The notes under the pieces were generated by a model, which saw only the letters and a program-made list of their open reading frames with translations, was not told where the DNA came from and did no database searches. A stretch of DNA of 64,000 nucleotides, from contig NZ_JAQZAO010000002.1 of the NCBI RefSeq assembly GCF_028737315.1, positions 558,001 to 622,000 on the forward strand, in the 5' to 3' direction. Shown piece after piece: positions 7,784-15,962 of the stretch (its first letter is position 1; each line of letters begins with the position of its first letter). This stretch comes from Actinomycetospora lemnae. Its GTDB lineage: Bacteria > Actinomycetota > Actinomycetes > Mycobacteriales > Pseudonocardiaceae. Made by a program: the position numbers and the translations under genes.

Positions 7784-9259
7784 GTGACGACGACCCCCCC
7801 GGGTACGACAGCGACGACCGGCTCGACCGACCGCCGCTTCTTCGGCCATCCCCTGGCCCTGGGCACCGTGTTCTCGGTCGAGCTGTGGGAGCGCTTCTCG
7901 TTCTACGGGATGCAGGCCGTCATGGCCTACTACCTGTACTACGCCGTGACCGAGGGCGGGCTCGGGTTCCCCGAGGCGTCCGCGACGAGCGTCATCGGCG
8001 CCTACGGCGGCCTGGTCTACCTCGCGGCCGTCGTCGGCGCGTGGGTGGCCGACCGTCTCCTGGGCGCCGAACGGACGCTGTTCGTCTCCGCGATCGCGGT
8101 CATGGCCGGGCACCTCGCCCTCGCGGTCCTGCCCGGGGTCGCCGGTGTCTCGGTCGGTCTCGTGCTGGTCGCCCTGGGCAGCGGCGGGGTGAAGACCTCG
8201 GCGACGACGGTGGTCGGCTCGCTCTACGACCGCAACGACCCGCGCGCCGACGCCGGCTTCTCGATCTTCTACATGGGCGTCAACATCGGCGCGCTCGTCG
8301 GGCCGCTCCTCACCGGCCTGACCCAGGAGCTGGCCGGCTTCCACTGGGCGTTCGGGCTCGCCGCCATCGGGATGGCGCTCGGCCTGACGATCTACACGCT
8401 CGGCCGGCGCGGCCTGCCCGCCAGCGCGGCCGTCGTGCCCAACCCGCTGCCGACCGGCGCCTGGGTGCGCCCGGCCGTCGTCGCGGTCGCCGTCGTGGTG
8501 CTCGTCGGCGTCGGCTTCGCCACCGGCGTCCTGTCGGCGGCCACCCTGTCGACGAGCGTCGCGATCGTCGTCGCCGTGATCTCGATCGTGATCTTCGCGA
8601 TCATGCTGACCAGCCGGGAGGTGGACGACGACGAGCGCAGCCGCGTGCGGGCGTTCATCCCGATGTGGCTCGGCAGCGTGGTGTTCTGGTCGCTGTTCCA
8701 GCAGCAGTTCACCGTCGTGACGCTCTACTCCGACACGCGGTTGGACCGGGACCTGTTCGGCTGGGAGATGCCCATCGCCTGGGTGAACTCGATCCAGCCG
8801 TTCTGGGTCATCGTGCTCGCGCCGCTGTTCGCCGTGCTCTGGACCACGCTCGGCGACCGGGCCCCGTCGACGCCGGTGAAGTTCGCCCTCGGCGCCGGCG
8901 GGATGGGCGCGGCGTTCCTGCTGTTCCTGCCCTGGGCCGGCGGCGGCGTGAACACCACGCCGGTGCTCGCGATCGTGCTCATCCTGCTGGTGTTCGCGCT
9001 CGCCGAGCTCAACCTCTCGCCGGTGGGGCTCTCGCTCTCGACCCGCGTCGGGCCCGCCGCCTTCCGCAACCTCGCGGTGGCGCTGTTCTACCTGTCGATC
9101 TCGCTGGGCTCGGCGCTGGCGGGCACGCTCGCGGGCTTCTACTCCCCCGAGACCGAGGGCGCCTACTTCGGCATCACCGGCGCCGCGGCGATCGTCCTGG
9201 GCCTCGCGCTGTTCGCGCTGAGCCCGTGGATCCGCCGCGCGATGCGGGGGGTGCGGTAG
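7784..9259 (+). CDS. POT/PTR2-family proton-dependent oligopeptide transporter
   Basis: 491 residues with 12-14 predicted helices. The N-terminal ELWERFSFYGMQAVM is the POT-family ExxERxxxY proton-coupling motif on helix 1, and the length fits DtpT-type transporters. It should import di- and tripeptides with protons through the cytoplasmic membrane. The start is a GTG with CACCCT ending 7 bases before it and no ribosome site, in line with the leaderless pattern of this region. The gene is divergent from lctP. Its TAG stop (9257-9259) lies exactly where a -10 box for the next gene would be. Confidence 0.9.
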   Translation: MTTTPPGTTATTGSTDRRFFGHPLALGTVFSVELWERFSFYGMQAVMAYYLYYAVTEGGLGFPEASATSVIGAYGGLVYLAAVVGAWVADRLLGAERTLFVSAIAVMAGHLALAVLPGVAGVSVGLVLVALGSGGVKTSATTVVGSLYDRNDPRADAGFSIFYMGVNIGALVGPLLTGLTQELAGFHWAFGLAAIGMALGLTIYTLGRRGLPASAAVVPNPLPTGAWVRPAVVAVAVVVLVGVGFATGVLSAATLSTSVAIVVAVISIVIFAIMLTSREVDDDERSRVRAFIPMWLGSVVFWSLFQQQFTVVTLYSDTRLDRDLFGWEMPIAWVNSIQPFWVIVLAPLFAVLWTTLGDRAPSTPVKFALGAGGMGAAFLLFLPWAGGGVNTTPVLAIVLILLVFALAELNLSPVGLSLSTRVGPAAFRNLAVALFYLSISLGSALAGTLAGFYSPETEGAYFGITGAAAIVLGLALFALSPWIRRAMRGVR

Positions 9260-9269
9260 ACCCGTCGGC

Positions 9270-10154
9270 GTGACCGCGGACCCGCTCGCCGAGCACCGCC
9301 CCCACCTGCTCGCCGTCGGCTACCGGCTGACGGGCTCGCGCGCCGACGCCGAGGACGCGGTGCAGGACGCCTGGCTGCGCTGGGACCGGCTCGGCGACGA
9401 GGGCCGGGCCGCGGTGCGCGACGTCCGGGCGTGGCTCGCGACGACGGTGTCGCGGCTGTGCCTGGACCGGGTGCGGTCGGCCCCCGCCCGCCGCGAGCGC
9501 TACGTCGGGCCGTGGCTGCCCGAGCCGCTGGTGACCACGGGTCCCGACGACGTGTTCGACGCCGTCGCCGCCCGGCAGGACGTGCGGATGGCCGCCCTGC
9601 TCGTGCTCGAGCACCTCACCCCCGACCAGCGGGTCGCGTTCGTCCTGCACGACGGCGCCGGCGTCGGCTTCGACGACGTCGCCGAGGTCCTCGGCTGCAC
9701 GACCACGACGGCCCGCCAGCACGCCTCGCGGGCCCGGCGCTCGGTGGCTGCAGCGACCGCGGCGGGCCGGCTCCCCGACCCGGTCCCCGCACCCGAGCAG
9801 CGCCGGGTGCTCGACGCGTTCCTCGCGGCGCTCGCCGCGGGCGACGTGCCGGCGCCGGTCGCCGTCCTGCACCCCGACGCCGAGCTGCGCACGGACGGCG
9901 GCGGGATCGTCAAGGCCGCCCGCCGGGTGGTCCGCGGGGCCGACCGGATCGCGCGGCTTCTCGTCGCGCTCGCCCAGGAGACCGGGCCGGAGCTGCTCGC
10001 GGCCGTCCGCCCGGTGACGGTGAACGGCGAGGTGGGGATGCTGCTGCCCGCCCCGGACCAGGTGGGGCCGCCGATGGTCGGGGTCCTCACCGTCGCCGAC
10101 GGCCGGGCGGTCGGGGTGCACGTCGTCATGACCCCCGAGAAGCTCCGGGCCTGA
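9270..10154 (+). CDS. ECF41-group RNA polymerase sigma factor (SigJ-like)
   Basis: 294 residues. Sigma region 2 lies at about residues 8-72 (GYRLTGSRADAEDAVQDAWL), region 4 at about 105-160 with its helix-turn-helix, then a SnoaL-like C-terminal domain. The linker carries WLPEP (residues 82-86) and the C-terminal domain has DGGG (209-212), the two signatures of ECF41 factors, which regulate themselves through this fused domain instead of an anti-sigma factor. The last motif residue is Ile rather than the common Lys. The adjacent convergent gene encodes a carboxymuconolactone-decarboxylase protein, the known ECF41 target class. The GTG start follows the previous stop by 10 bases; coding ends overlap by 29 bases. 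Confidence 0.9.
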   Translation: MTADPLAEHRPHLLAVGYRLTGSRADAEDAVQDAWLRWDRLGDEGRAAVRDVRAWLATTVSRLCLDRVRSAPARRERYVGPWLPEPLVTTGPDDVFDAVAARQDVRMAALLVLEHLTPDQRVAFVLHDGAGVGFDDVAEVLGCTTTTARQHASRARRSVAAATAAGRLPDPVPAPEQRRVLDAFLAALAAGDVPAPVAVLHPDAELRTDGGGIVKAARRVVRGADRIARLLVALAQETGPELLAAVRPVTVNGEVGMLLPAPDQVGPPMVGVLTVADGRAVGVHVVMTPEKLRA

Positions 10155-10713
10155 CGGGCACCTCGCACGACGCCGCGAACCCCTGGGCGCGCAGGCCGAG
10201 GGCGGCGTTCTCCCGGGCGCGCTGGTTCTCGACGGCCACGAGGTGGGTCAGCTCGACCAGGCCCGCGTGGCCCAGCCGGGCGTCGAGGTCGGCGACCTGG
10301 GCGTCGGTGACGGTCGGCGGCTGGGCCGTCACGGCGTCGGCGTAGGCGAGGACGGCGCGCTCGTCGGCGTCGAAGCCCGGGTCGTCGGGCGCGCCGTCGG
10401 CCGCGGCGCGCCGCAGGTGGTCGGCGTCGAGGCCCTCGCGGATCCAGAGCATCTCGCCGAAGTCGACGCACCAGGCGCAGCCCACCTGCGTCGCCGTGCG
10501 GTACACGGCGAGCTCGCGCAGGCGGGCCGGCAGGACCGTCGCGACCTTCTCGGTGAGCGACTCGGCCACCGCCGCGGTCCAGAACAGGCCCGGGTGGTGG
10601 CGCAGGGCGGCGAAGGGCTCGGGGACGTCGCCGAAGCGGCGGCGGGCGAACGCGTAGGCCAGGCGGCCGAGGACGCCGGCCTCGCGGTCGCCGACGAGGG
10701 GGATGCGGGCCAT
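10126..10713 (-). CDS. Carboxymuconolactone decarboxylase / AhpD-like protein, ECF41 partner
   Basis: 195 residues with the AhpD-fold motif VGCAWCVDFGEM, whose CxxC plus downstream acidic or His position is typical of AhpD-like alkylhydroperoxidase proteins. It probably acts on peroxides or small thiol-reactive substrates in the cytoplasm. Genes of this kind are the conserved partners (COE class) of ECF41 sigma factors and are usually their main target. Here the gene runs convergent to the sigma factor and their coding 3' ends overlap by 29 bases. The start ATG at 10711-10713 follows GGAG-like sequence (AGAGGAGTCCCCCG). Confidence 0.88.
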   Translation of the reverse strand: MARIPLVGDREAGVLGRLAYAFARRRFGDVPEPFAALRHHPGLFWTAAVAESLTEKVATVLPARLRELAVYRTATQVGCAWCVDFGEMLWIREGLDADHLRRAAADGAPDDPGFDADERAVLAYADAVTAQPPTVTDAQVADLDARLGHAGLVELTHLVAVENQRARENAALGLRAQGFAASCEVPVRPGASRGS

Positions 10714-10769
10714 CGGGGGACTCCTCTCGTGACGTGGTACCGGGAGGACGGCGCAGCCCGGCGCGACGT

Positions 10770-10780
10770 GACACGGTGTC
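10770..10780. promoter_or_regulatory. Small inverted repeat over the acyl-CoA dehydrogenase -10 region
   Basis: GACAC-G-GTGTC, perfect 5-base arms. It overlaps CACGGT (10772-10777), a -10-like hexamer ending 7 bases before the ATG at 10785. A repressor bound here would block initiation. Confidence 0.4.
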
Positions 10781-10784
10781 CGCC

Positions 10785-11972
10785 ATGGAGGCCTCCGACT
10801 TCGCCGACGTCCTGACCTCGGTCCGCGAGTTCGTCCGCGAGCAGGTGGTGCCGCGCGAGGACGAGATCGAGGCGGCCGACGAGGTCCCGGAGAAGCTGCG
10901 CGAGCAGTGCAAGGCCATGGGGCTCTACGGCTTCGCCATCCCCGAGGAGTACGGGGGCATCGGGCTGTCGATGGCCGAGGAGGTCGAGCTCGCCATGGAG
11001 CTCGGCTGGACGACCCCGTCGCTGCGCTCGATGTTCGGCACCAACAACGGCATCGCGGGCCAGGTGCTGCTCACCGGCGGCACCGCGGAGCAGAAGGCCG
11101 AGTGGCTGCCGCGGCTGGCGACCGGCGAGGTCGTGGCGTCGTTCGCGCTCACCGAGCCCGACGCCGGCTCCGACCCGTCGTCGCTGACGACGCGCGCCGT
11201 CCGGGACGGTGACGAGTTCGTGATCACCGGGGCGAAGCGCTGGATCACCAACGCCCCGCTGGCCGACGTGCTCATGGTCTTCGCGCGCACTCGGGGTGGG
11301 CCGGGCGACGACACGGTCGCGCCGGCCAAGGGCATCTCCACGTTCCTCGTGCCCACGTCGGCGGCCGGGGTCTCGTTCTCCGAGCACGACGCGAAGATGG
11401 GCCAGCGCGGCTCGTGGACCTGCGAGGTCTACCTCGACGACGTCCGGGTGCCGGCGTCGCACCTGGTCGGCGGAGACCATGAGGAGGGGGGAGGTGGCCT
11501 GCACCGCGGCTTCGTCACCGCGATGCGCTGCCTCGCGCACGGGCGCCTGCACATCGCGGCGCTGTGCACGGGGATGTCCGCGCGCCTGGTCGAGGAGATG
11601 CGCCTGTTCGCCACCGAGCGCGAGCAGGGCGGGCACAAGATCGCTGCCTACCAGCTCGTACAGGGCCTCGTGGCCGACTCGGTCACCGACTGGCACGCCG
11701 GGCGCGCGCTGGTCCGCGAGGCCGCGCGGGCCTACGACGACGGCTCGGACACCACGATGGGCCCGTCGACGGCGAAGTACTTCTGCTCGGAGGCGGTCGG
11801 GCGCATCGCGGACCGGGCGGTGCAGGTGCACGGTGGCTCGGGCTACATGCGCGGCGTGCCGGTGGAGCGCTTCTACCGCGACGCCCGCCTGTTCCGGATC
11901 TACGAGGGCACGAGCCAGATCCAGCAGGTGATCATCGCCCGGGGCCTGCTCGGGTCGGCCGCCCGCGGCTGA
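10785..11972 (+). CDS. Acyl-CoA dehydrogenase
   Basis: 395 residues, normal length for the flavin-dependent family. Signature blocks FALTEPDAGSDPSSLTTRA and QVHGGSGYMRGVPVERFYRDAR, with FRIYEGTSQIQQ near the C-terminus, define FAD and substrate binding. It oxidises an acyl-CoA to the trans-2-enoyl-CoA and passes electrons to ETF; chain-length preference cannot be read. The base-supplying Glu of many members would be the EGTSQ Glu here. The ATG at 10785 has a -10-like box at leaderless spacing and no ribosome site. The CoA-transferase gene follows after 101 bases, suggesting linked acyl-CoA metabolism. Confidence 0.9.
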   Translation: MEASDFADVLTSVREFVREQVVPREDEIEAADEVPEKLREQCKAMGLYGFAIPEEYGGIGLSMAEEVELAMELGWTTPSLRSMFGTNNGIAGQVLLTGGTAEQKAEWLPRLATGEVVASFALTEPDAGSDPSSLTTRAVRDGDEFVITGAKRWITNAPLADVLMVFARTRGGPGDDTVAPAKGISTFLVPTSAAGVSFSEHDAKMGQRGSWTCEVYLDDVRVPASHLVGGDHEEGGGGLHRGFVTAMRCLAHGRLHIAALCTGMSARLVEEMRLFATEREQGGHKIAAYQLVQGLVADSVTDWHAGRALVREAARAYDDGSDTTMGPSTAKYFCSEAVGRIADRAVQVHGGSGYMRGVPVERFYRDARLFRIYEGTSQIQQVIIARGLLGSAARG

Positions 11973-11985
11973 GCCGGCCCGCGTG

Positions 11986-12041
11986 GTGGAGCGAGAAACT
12001 CCTCGCCGCGTGCCACGCAGCCAGGGTGACCCTCGCTCCAC
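11986..12041. other. Inverted repeat between acyl-CoA dehydrogenase and CoA-transferase genes
   Basis: GTGGAGCGAG (11986-11995) and CTCGCTCCAC (12032-12041) are perfect 10-base complements with a 36-base loop. It could be a weak terminator for the dehydrogenase gene or a regulatory hairpin in the leader of the next gene. Confidence 0.4.
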
Positions 12042-12073
12042 GTGCGCGGCCCACCCTGCTTGGATCGGAGATC

Positions 12074-13255
12074 ATGACGCTCGACGGGAGCATCCTCGCG
12101 GGGCTCGTGCGGCCCGGCGCGCGCATCGCGCTGGCCGACGGCACGGGCAGCCCGCGCGCGGCGTACCCGCTGCTCTCCGAGCTCGCCCGCGAGCGCGGCG
12201 ACCTGCGCCTGGTCACCGGCTGGCTGCCCGGCGCGCCCGACGGGCTCGACCTCGAGGCCTTCGCCGACGCCCGCACGGTCATGCCCGGCTGGGGCCTGCG
12301 CCGGGCCGTCGACGCCGGTCACGTGCGCGCGGTGCCGGCGCGCCTGTCGGCGGTGCCCGCGCTGGTCGCGGGTCCGCTGCGCCCCGACGTCCTCGTGGTG
12401 GCCGCGGCGCCCGGGCCGGTGGGCCCGGTCCTCGGCGCCGAGGTCGGCTGGGTCCGCGCGGTGATCGACCTGGGCGTCCCGCTCGCCGTCGTGCTCGACC
12501 GGGGGCTGCCGCGGGCCGCGTCCGGGCCGCCCCTGCCCGACGCGCAGGTCTTCGTGCTCGGCGAGGTCGACGACGGCCCACACGTCGTCCCCTCGGGCGA
12601 GCCCAGCGCCGAGCACGCCGCGATCGGGCGGCACGTCGCGGGCCTGCTCACCGACGGGGTGCGCCTGCAGTGGGGCCCCGGGCAGCTCGGCGCGGCCGTC
12701 GTCGACGGGGTGCGGGCGGCCGGGGTGCGGGTGCGCACCGACTCGGGGCTGCTCGGCGACGGGGTCGTCGCCCTCGACGAGGCCGGGCTGCTGATCGGCG
12801 ACCCCGTCGCCACCTACCTCGTCGGCACCGCCGCGCTCTACGGCTGGGCCGACGTCCGCGGGCGCGCCGGGCGTCCGGTGCTGCACCGCATCGAGCACAC
12901 CCACGACCTGAGCCGGCTGTCCGCCGACCCGCCGCTCGTGGCCGTCAACACCGCGGTGGAGATCGACCTCGACGGTCAGGTCAACGTCGAGGGCACCGCG
13001 GACGCGCTGGTCGGCGGCATCGGCGGGCACCCCGACTACGCCGCCGCGGCGGCGCGCTCGCCCCGCGGGCTGTCGGTCGTGGCGCTGGCGTCGCAGCACC
13101 GTGGGCGCTCCACCCGCGTCGAGCGGCTCTCCCGTCCGGTGACCACGGGCGCCCACGACGTCGACGTCGTCGTCACCGAGCACGGGGTCGCCGACCTGCG
13201 CGGCCTCGACCGCGCCGAGCGCCGGCGCGCGCTCGACCCGCTGTTCCCCGGCTGA
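12074..13255 (+). CDS. Acetyl-CoA hydrolase / CoA-transferase family protein
   Basis: 393 residues. The C-terminal block VVVTEHGVADLRGL and the preceding VNTAVEIDLDGQVNVEG are conserved in the acetyl-CoA hydrolase / 4-hydroxybutyrate CoA-transferase family, which moves CoA between carboxylic acids by a Glu-CoA thioester. It is somewhat shorter than the 430-500 residues common in the family, and the N-terminal half is less conserved, so it may be a specialised transferase. The ATG at 12074 follows GGAG by only 3 bases. It lies downstream of an acyl-CoA dehydrogenase on the same strand, with an inverted repeat between them. Confidence 0.8.
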   Translation: MTLDGSILAGLVRPGARIALADGTGSPRAAYPLLSELARERGDLRLVTGWLPGAPDGLDLEAFADARTVMPGWGLRRAVDAGHVRAVPARLSAVPALVAGPLRPDVLVVAAAPGPVGPVLGAEVGWVRAVIDLGVPLAVVLDRGLPRAASGPPLPDAQVFVLGEVDDGPHVVPSGEPSAEHAAIGRHVAGLLTDGVRLQWGPGQLGAAVVDGVRAAGVRVRTDSGLLGDGVVALDEAGLLIGDPVATYLVGTAALYGWADVRGRAGRPVLHRIEHTHDLSRLSADPPLVAVNTAVEIDLDGQVNVEGTADALVGGIGGHPDYAAAAARSPRGLSVVALASQHRGRSTRVERLSRPVTTGAHDVDVVVTEHGVADLRGLDRAERRRALDPLFPG

Positions 13256-13289
13256 CCGTTTCGCGGAGATCCGGCGTCCCTCGGCCGCC

Positions 13290-13295
13290 TAGGGT
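13290..13295 (+). promoter_or_regulatory. -10 box (TAGGGT) upstream of the 13.35 kb gene
   Basis: TAGGGT lies 55 bases before the ATG at 13351. Unlike its neighbours this gene has an untranslated leader and a GGAGG ribosome site, so it is a conventional promoter. Confidence 0.45.
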
Positions 13296-13350
13296 GGGTA
13301 CGCCTGCCCGACAGCACGTGTTCACCCCGCCGACCCCCGGAGGACACCCC

Positions 13351-13728
13351 ATGGCCGACGGCACCACCGCCCTGCCCGCCACCCGCGCCCACCTCGCCGC
13401 CGTGCCGGACGGGTCGCCGACCCGCACGCCCCCGCTGCCCTCGGAGACCGCGCCGGAGCCCGGGGACGCACCGGACCTCCTGGCCGCGCTCGACCGCGGG
13501 GACGAGGAGGCCGTGAAGCTCTGGGTCCGGGCCCACACCCCGGAGACGTCGAGCCTGGTGCTCTACGGGCTCTACCTCGGCGCCGGGATCGTCGGGCTGA
13601 TCGAGTGGCCGTCCGTGCTCCTGGCGGTCGTGACCCAGCTCGTCGTCGACCGGCGGTTCGGGGGCGTCGAGGCCCTCGCGGCCGAGCTGCGGGCCCGCGT
13701 CGAGGGCACGGCGCCCGCCCGCGCCTGA
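13351..13728 (+). CDS. Small protein with hydrophobic hairpin, function unknown
   Basis: 125 residues. The first 45 are disordered and rich in Pro, Thr and Ala; the middle (LVLYGLYLGAGIVGLIEWPSVLLAVVTQLVV) is hydrophobic enough for one or two membrane helices; the tail is a charged helix. I do not recognise a family. The ATG is supported by CGGAGG 8 bases upstream and by a -10 box. The csoR-like gene converges on it with no gap between stop codons (13728/13729). Confidence 0.7.
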   Translation: MADGTTALPATRAHLAAVPDGSPTRTPPLPSETAPEPGDAPDLLAALDRGDEEAVKLWVRAHTPETSSLVLYGLYLGAGIVGLIEWPSVLLAVVTQLVVDRRFGGVEALAAELRARVEGTAPARA

Positions 13729-14010
13729 TCAGGACCGGACGAGGCGGGCGATGGCCGCGGAGGCCTCCTGGACCTTCTCGGCCGCCTGCTCGTCGCTCGC
13801 CTTCGCGGCGTCGACGACGCAGCCGTTCATGTGCTCCTCCAGCAGGCCGAGCGCGACGTTCTGCAGCGCCCGCGTCGCCGCGGAGACCTGGGTGAGGACG
13901 TCGATGCAGTACTTGTCGTCCTCGATCATGCGGGCGATGCCGCGGACCTGGCCCTCGATCCGGCGCAACCGCCGCAGGTGGTCGTCCTTGTGGTCCGCGT
14001 AGCCGTGCAT
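13729..14010 (-). CDS. csoR: CsoR-family metal-sensing repressor
   Basis: 93 residues of the all-helical CsoR/RcnR/FrmR family. The Cu(I) ligand set Cys35, His60 and Cys64 (C-x24-H-x3-C) is complete, so it is a copper-type CsoR rather than a formaldehyde or nickel sensor. Apo-CsoR tetramers bind G/C-tract pseudo-palindromes and release on Cu(I) binding. No copper ATPase or chaperone gene is next to it, which is unusual; palindromes with TACCCC...GGGGTA-like arms occur at 15870 and 23047 in this window and are candidate targets. The ATG at 14008-14010 follows GGAGG-type sequence (CGAGGAGGGTC). Confidence 0.9.
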   Translation of the reverse strand: MHGYADHKDDHLRRLRRIEGQVRGIARMIEDDKYCIDVLTQVSAATRALQNVALGLLEEHMNGCVVDAAKASDEQAAEKVQEASAAIARLVRS

Positions 14011-14040
14011 GACCCTCCTCGCGCCGGGTGTGCTCCGAGG

Positions 14041-15795
14041 CTACCGGGCGTCGGGCACCGGTCCGAGCCGCGCGCGCACGGCCCCCGCCGCGGCGTTGAC
14101 GACCTGGCGGGCCTGGTCGTACCCCGGGGGCTGGCTGGTGAGCACCGCGACCATGTAGCGCCCGTCGACGACGCCCGCCGAGTGCACCTCGGCGCGCCCG
14201 GCGATGCAGCACATCCAGCCCTGCTTGACCGGGGTGCGGCCGTCGAGGAACCCGAAGGCCTGGTCGAAGCCGTCGCCGGCGATCCGCACGGCCTGGCCCA
14301 TCGAGCCGAGCACCAGGTCGCGGTCGGGCGGCGGCAGCTCGACCTGGATGTGCCGCAGCAGCTTCGCCATGTCGCGCGCCGAGGTCTGCACCTCGCCCCA
14401 CTGCGACGTGTCCTCGGGCGGGGTGGTGTCCTCGAGGCCGATCGCCTCCGACACGCGGGTGATCGCGCCCGGCCCGTCGTACTGGGACCACAGGGCGTTC
14501 ATCGCCGGGTCGCTGCTGGAGCTCAGCGCCGCGCGCACGAGGCGCAGGTCGCGCGCACCGAGGGTCACCTCGCCGTCCCGCTGGCGCTGGAGCATGTCGA
14601 CGACGACGAAGAGCTTGGCCAGCGAGGCGGTGTCGAAGCGCTGGTCGCCGCCGGAGCCGGGGGCGAGCTCCCCGGTCGCGGTGTCGATGGCGGCGACGCC
14701 GACCGTCGCGCCGTTCTGCGCACCCGCCTCCTCGCCCGCGGCGACGGCGGCGGCGAGGTCGACCCGCGGCGCGTCCGGGGCGGTGGCGGGCCCGACCGAC
14801 TCGACGGGCTCGTCGCCGCCGGGCAGCTCGGCCAGGAGGCGGTCGGCCGAGGCCAGCGGGTCGGCGGTGCCGGTCGAGACCGTGTCCAGGGTGATCACCG
14901 TGCCCGCGGCGAGGGCGCCGACCATCGCGGCGCCCAGCCCGCGGGACAGACCGCGGCGCCGGGGGGCGGCCCCGGTGGCCGCCCCGGTGGCCGCCGCGGT
15001 GGCCGCCCCGGAGGCCGCGGTGGCCGTGGTGGTGCGTGTCGTGCCGGTGCGCGGACGCGGGCCGCCCGTTGCGCGGTGCCCGCCGGTGACGGCGCGGTCG
15101 GCGGTGTCGGCGCGCCCGCTCCGGCGCGCCTCGTCGGCGCGGCGGGGGGTGAGGGGGACGGGCAGCCCCGGCGCGGTGCCGGTCGCGGTCCGACGGCGCG
15201 GGGCCTCCCGGGGCACGGGGTCGGCGGCGCGTGCCGTCGCCGCGCGGGCCGGGGCGGGGCGGGCGGGTGCTGCGGCGGGCGCGGCGGCGGTGGCGGCGGC
15301 GGTGGCTAGGGCGGTCTCCGGGCGTCCGTGACGTCCGGACGGGCTGGGGTCGACGCCGACGGGCGGCGGCGCGGTGACCGTGCCCCCGGCGTGGCGGCCG
15401 CCGTGGCGCGGACCCGCGCGGTCGGGGGCCGGGACGGGCACCGGGTGGCCGGTGCCGGGCCGCGGCTCGGGTGCGCCGTGACGTCCCGCGGGCGGGTGCC
15501 CGCCCGGACGCACGCCCGGTCCCGCGTCGGGGGCACCCGGGCGGCGTCGCGGCGGCGGCGCCACGTGCGTCGCGTGGGCCGTCGGGACGGGGTGCCGCCG
15601 GACGGGCGGCGGCGGTGCGAGCACGGCGACACCGGCGCCGCCGGGTGCGTCCGCCCACGGGTCCGCGGGCGCGCCGTGGCCACCGTGGCCGCTGCGGTGG
15701 CGCGGTGGCGCGGCGACGGGCCCGCCGGAGCCGGGTGGACGGGGATGTCCCGGTGGTCCGTCCGGCCCCGACCGCGGCGGCCGGTGGGAGGTCAC
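14041..15795 (-). CDS. Class A beta-lactamase-fold serine hydrolase with long disordered N-terminal arm
   Basis: 584 residues. Residues 1 to about 270 are low-complexity Pro/Arg/Ala/Gly, then a membrane helix (about 277-300), then an extracytoplasmic penicillin-binding/beta-lactamase domain. The SxxK motif is Ser391-Leu-Ala-Lys394. The SDN motif reads SDP and the KTG motif reads Lys524-Gln-Gly, so beta-lactam hydrolysis is doubtful and a cell-wall role is more likely; similar actinobacterial proteins are annotated only as serine hydrolases. The start GTG (15793-15795) is the first one giving a plausible cytoplasmic arm, but the start of so repetitive a region is uncertain. The arm is encoded by DNA with 12-base repeats. 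Confidence 0.75.
   Translation of the reverse strand: MTSHRPPRSGPDGPPGHPRPPGSGGPVAAPPRHRSGHGGHGAPADPWADAPGGAGVAVLAPPPPVRRHPVPTAHATHVAPPPRRRPGAPDAGPGVRPGGHPPAGRHGAPEPRPGTGHPVPVPAPDRAGPRHGGRHAGGTVTAPPPVGVDPSPSGRHGRPETALATAAATAAAPAAAPARPAPARAATARAADPVPREAPRRRTATGTAPGLPVPLTPRRADEARRSGRADTADRAVTGGHRATGGPRPRTGTTRTTTATAASGAATAAATGAATGAAPRRRGLSRGLGAAMVGALAAGTVITLDTVSTGTADPLASADRLLAELPGGDEPVESVGPATAPDAPRVDLAAAVAAGEEAGAQNGATVGVAAIDTATGELAPGSGGDQRFDTASLAKLFVVVDMLQRQRDGEVTLGARDLRLVRAALSSSSDPAMNALWSQYDGPGAITRVSEAIGLEDTTPPEDTSQWGEVQTSARDMAKLLRHIQVELPPPDRDLVLGSMGQAVRIAGDGFDQAFGFLDGRTPVKQGWMCCIAGRAEVHSAGVVDGRYMVAVLTSQPPGYDQARQVVNAAAGAVRARLGPVPDAR
14971..15034. repeat. 12-base tandem repeat (CCGGTGGCCGCC type) in the disordered arm
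   Basis: About five degenerate copies of CCGGTGGCCGCC run through this stretch and encode Ala/Thr/Gly-rich residues just before the membrane helix of the beta-lactamase-like protein. The unit length is a multiple of three, so copy-number change would keep the frame. Confidence 0.6.
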
Positions 15796-15850
15796 GGAAG
15801 CATCACACCACTTCGCTCCGCGTGATCGACGACCACCCGCCCGGAACCAC

Positions 15851-15883
15851 CGTGTCGGTGTGACACGCGTACCCCCGGGGGTG
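15851..15883. promoter_or_regulatory. Two adjacent palindromes in the divergent interval upstream of the PLP enzyme
   Basis: CGTGTC-GGTGT-GACACG (15851-15867) is followed by TACCCCCGGGGGTG (15870-15883), whose core ACCCCCGGGGGT is a 12-base perfect palindrome. The second resembles G/C-tract CsoR-family operators, and a csoR-like gene lies 1.9 kb away. It sits between the beta-lactamase-like gene and the aminotransferase gene. Confidence 0.45.
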
Positions 15884-15949
15884 GCGATGCGCCTCCGGCG
15901 GTTCCCCCCTCGAGGAGGCACGCCGTCGCGCACCCCCGCCACCGACGCC

Positions 15950-15955
15950 TAATCT
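15950..15955 (+). promoter_or_regulatory. -10 box (TAATCT) of leaderless aminotransferase gene
   Basis: TAATCT ends exactly 7 bases before the GTG at 15963, and no ribosome site is present between them. Confidence 0.65.
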
Positions 15956-15962
15956 GAAGATC

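Noticed and set aside
14041..15331. Long open frames of 250-500 codons on the strand opposite the beta-lactamase-like gene
   Set aside because: They are mirror frames produced by the high GC content and lack of stop codons. Their products are Arg/Gly/Ala/Pro repeats without motifs, and the codon position bias fits the minus-strand gene.
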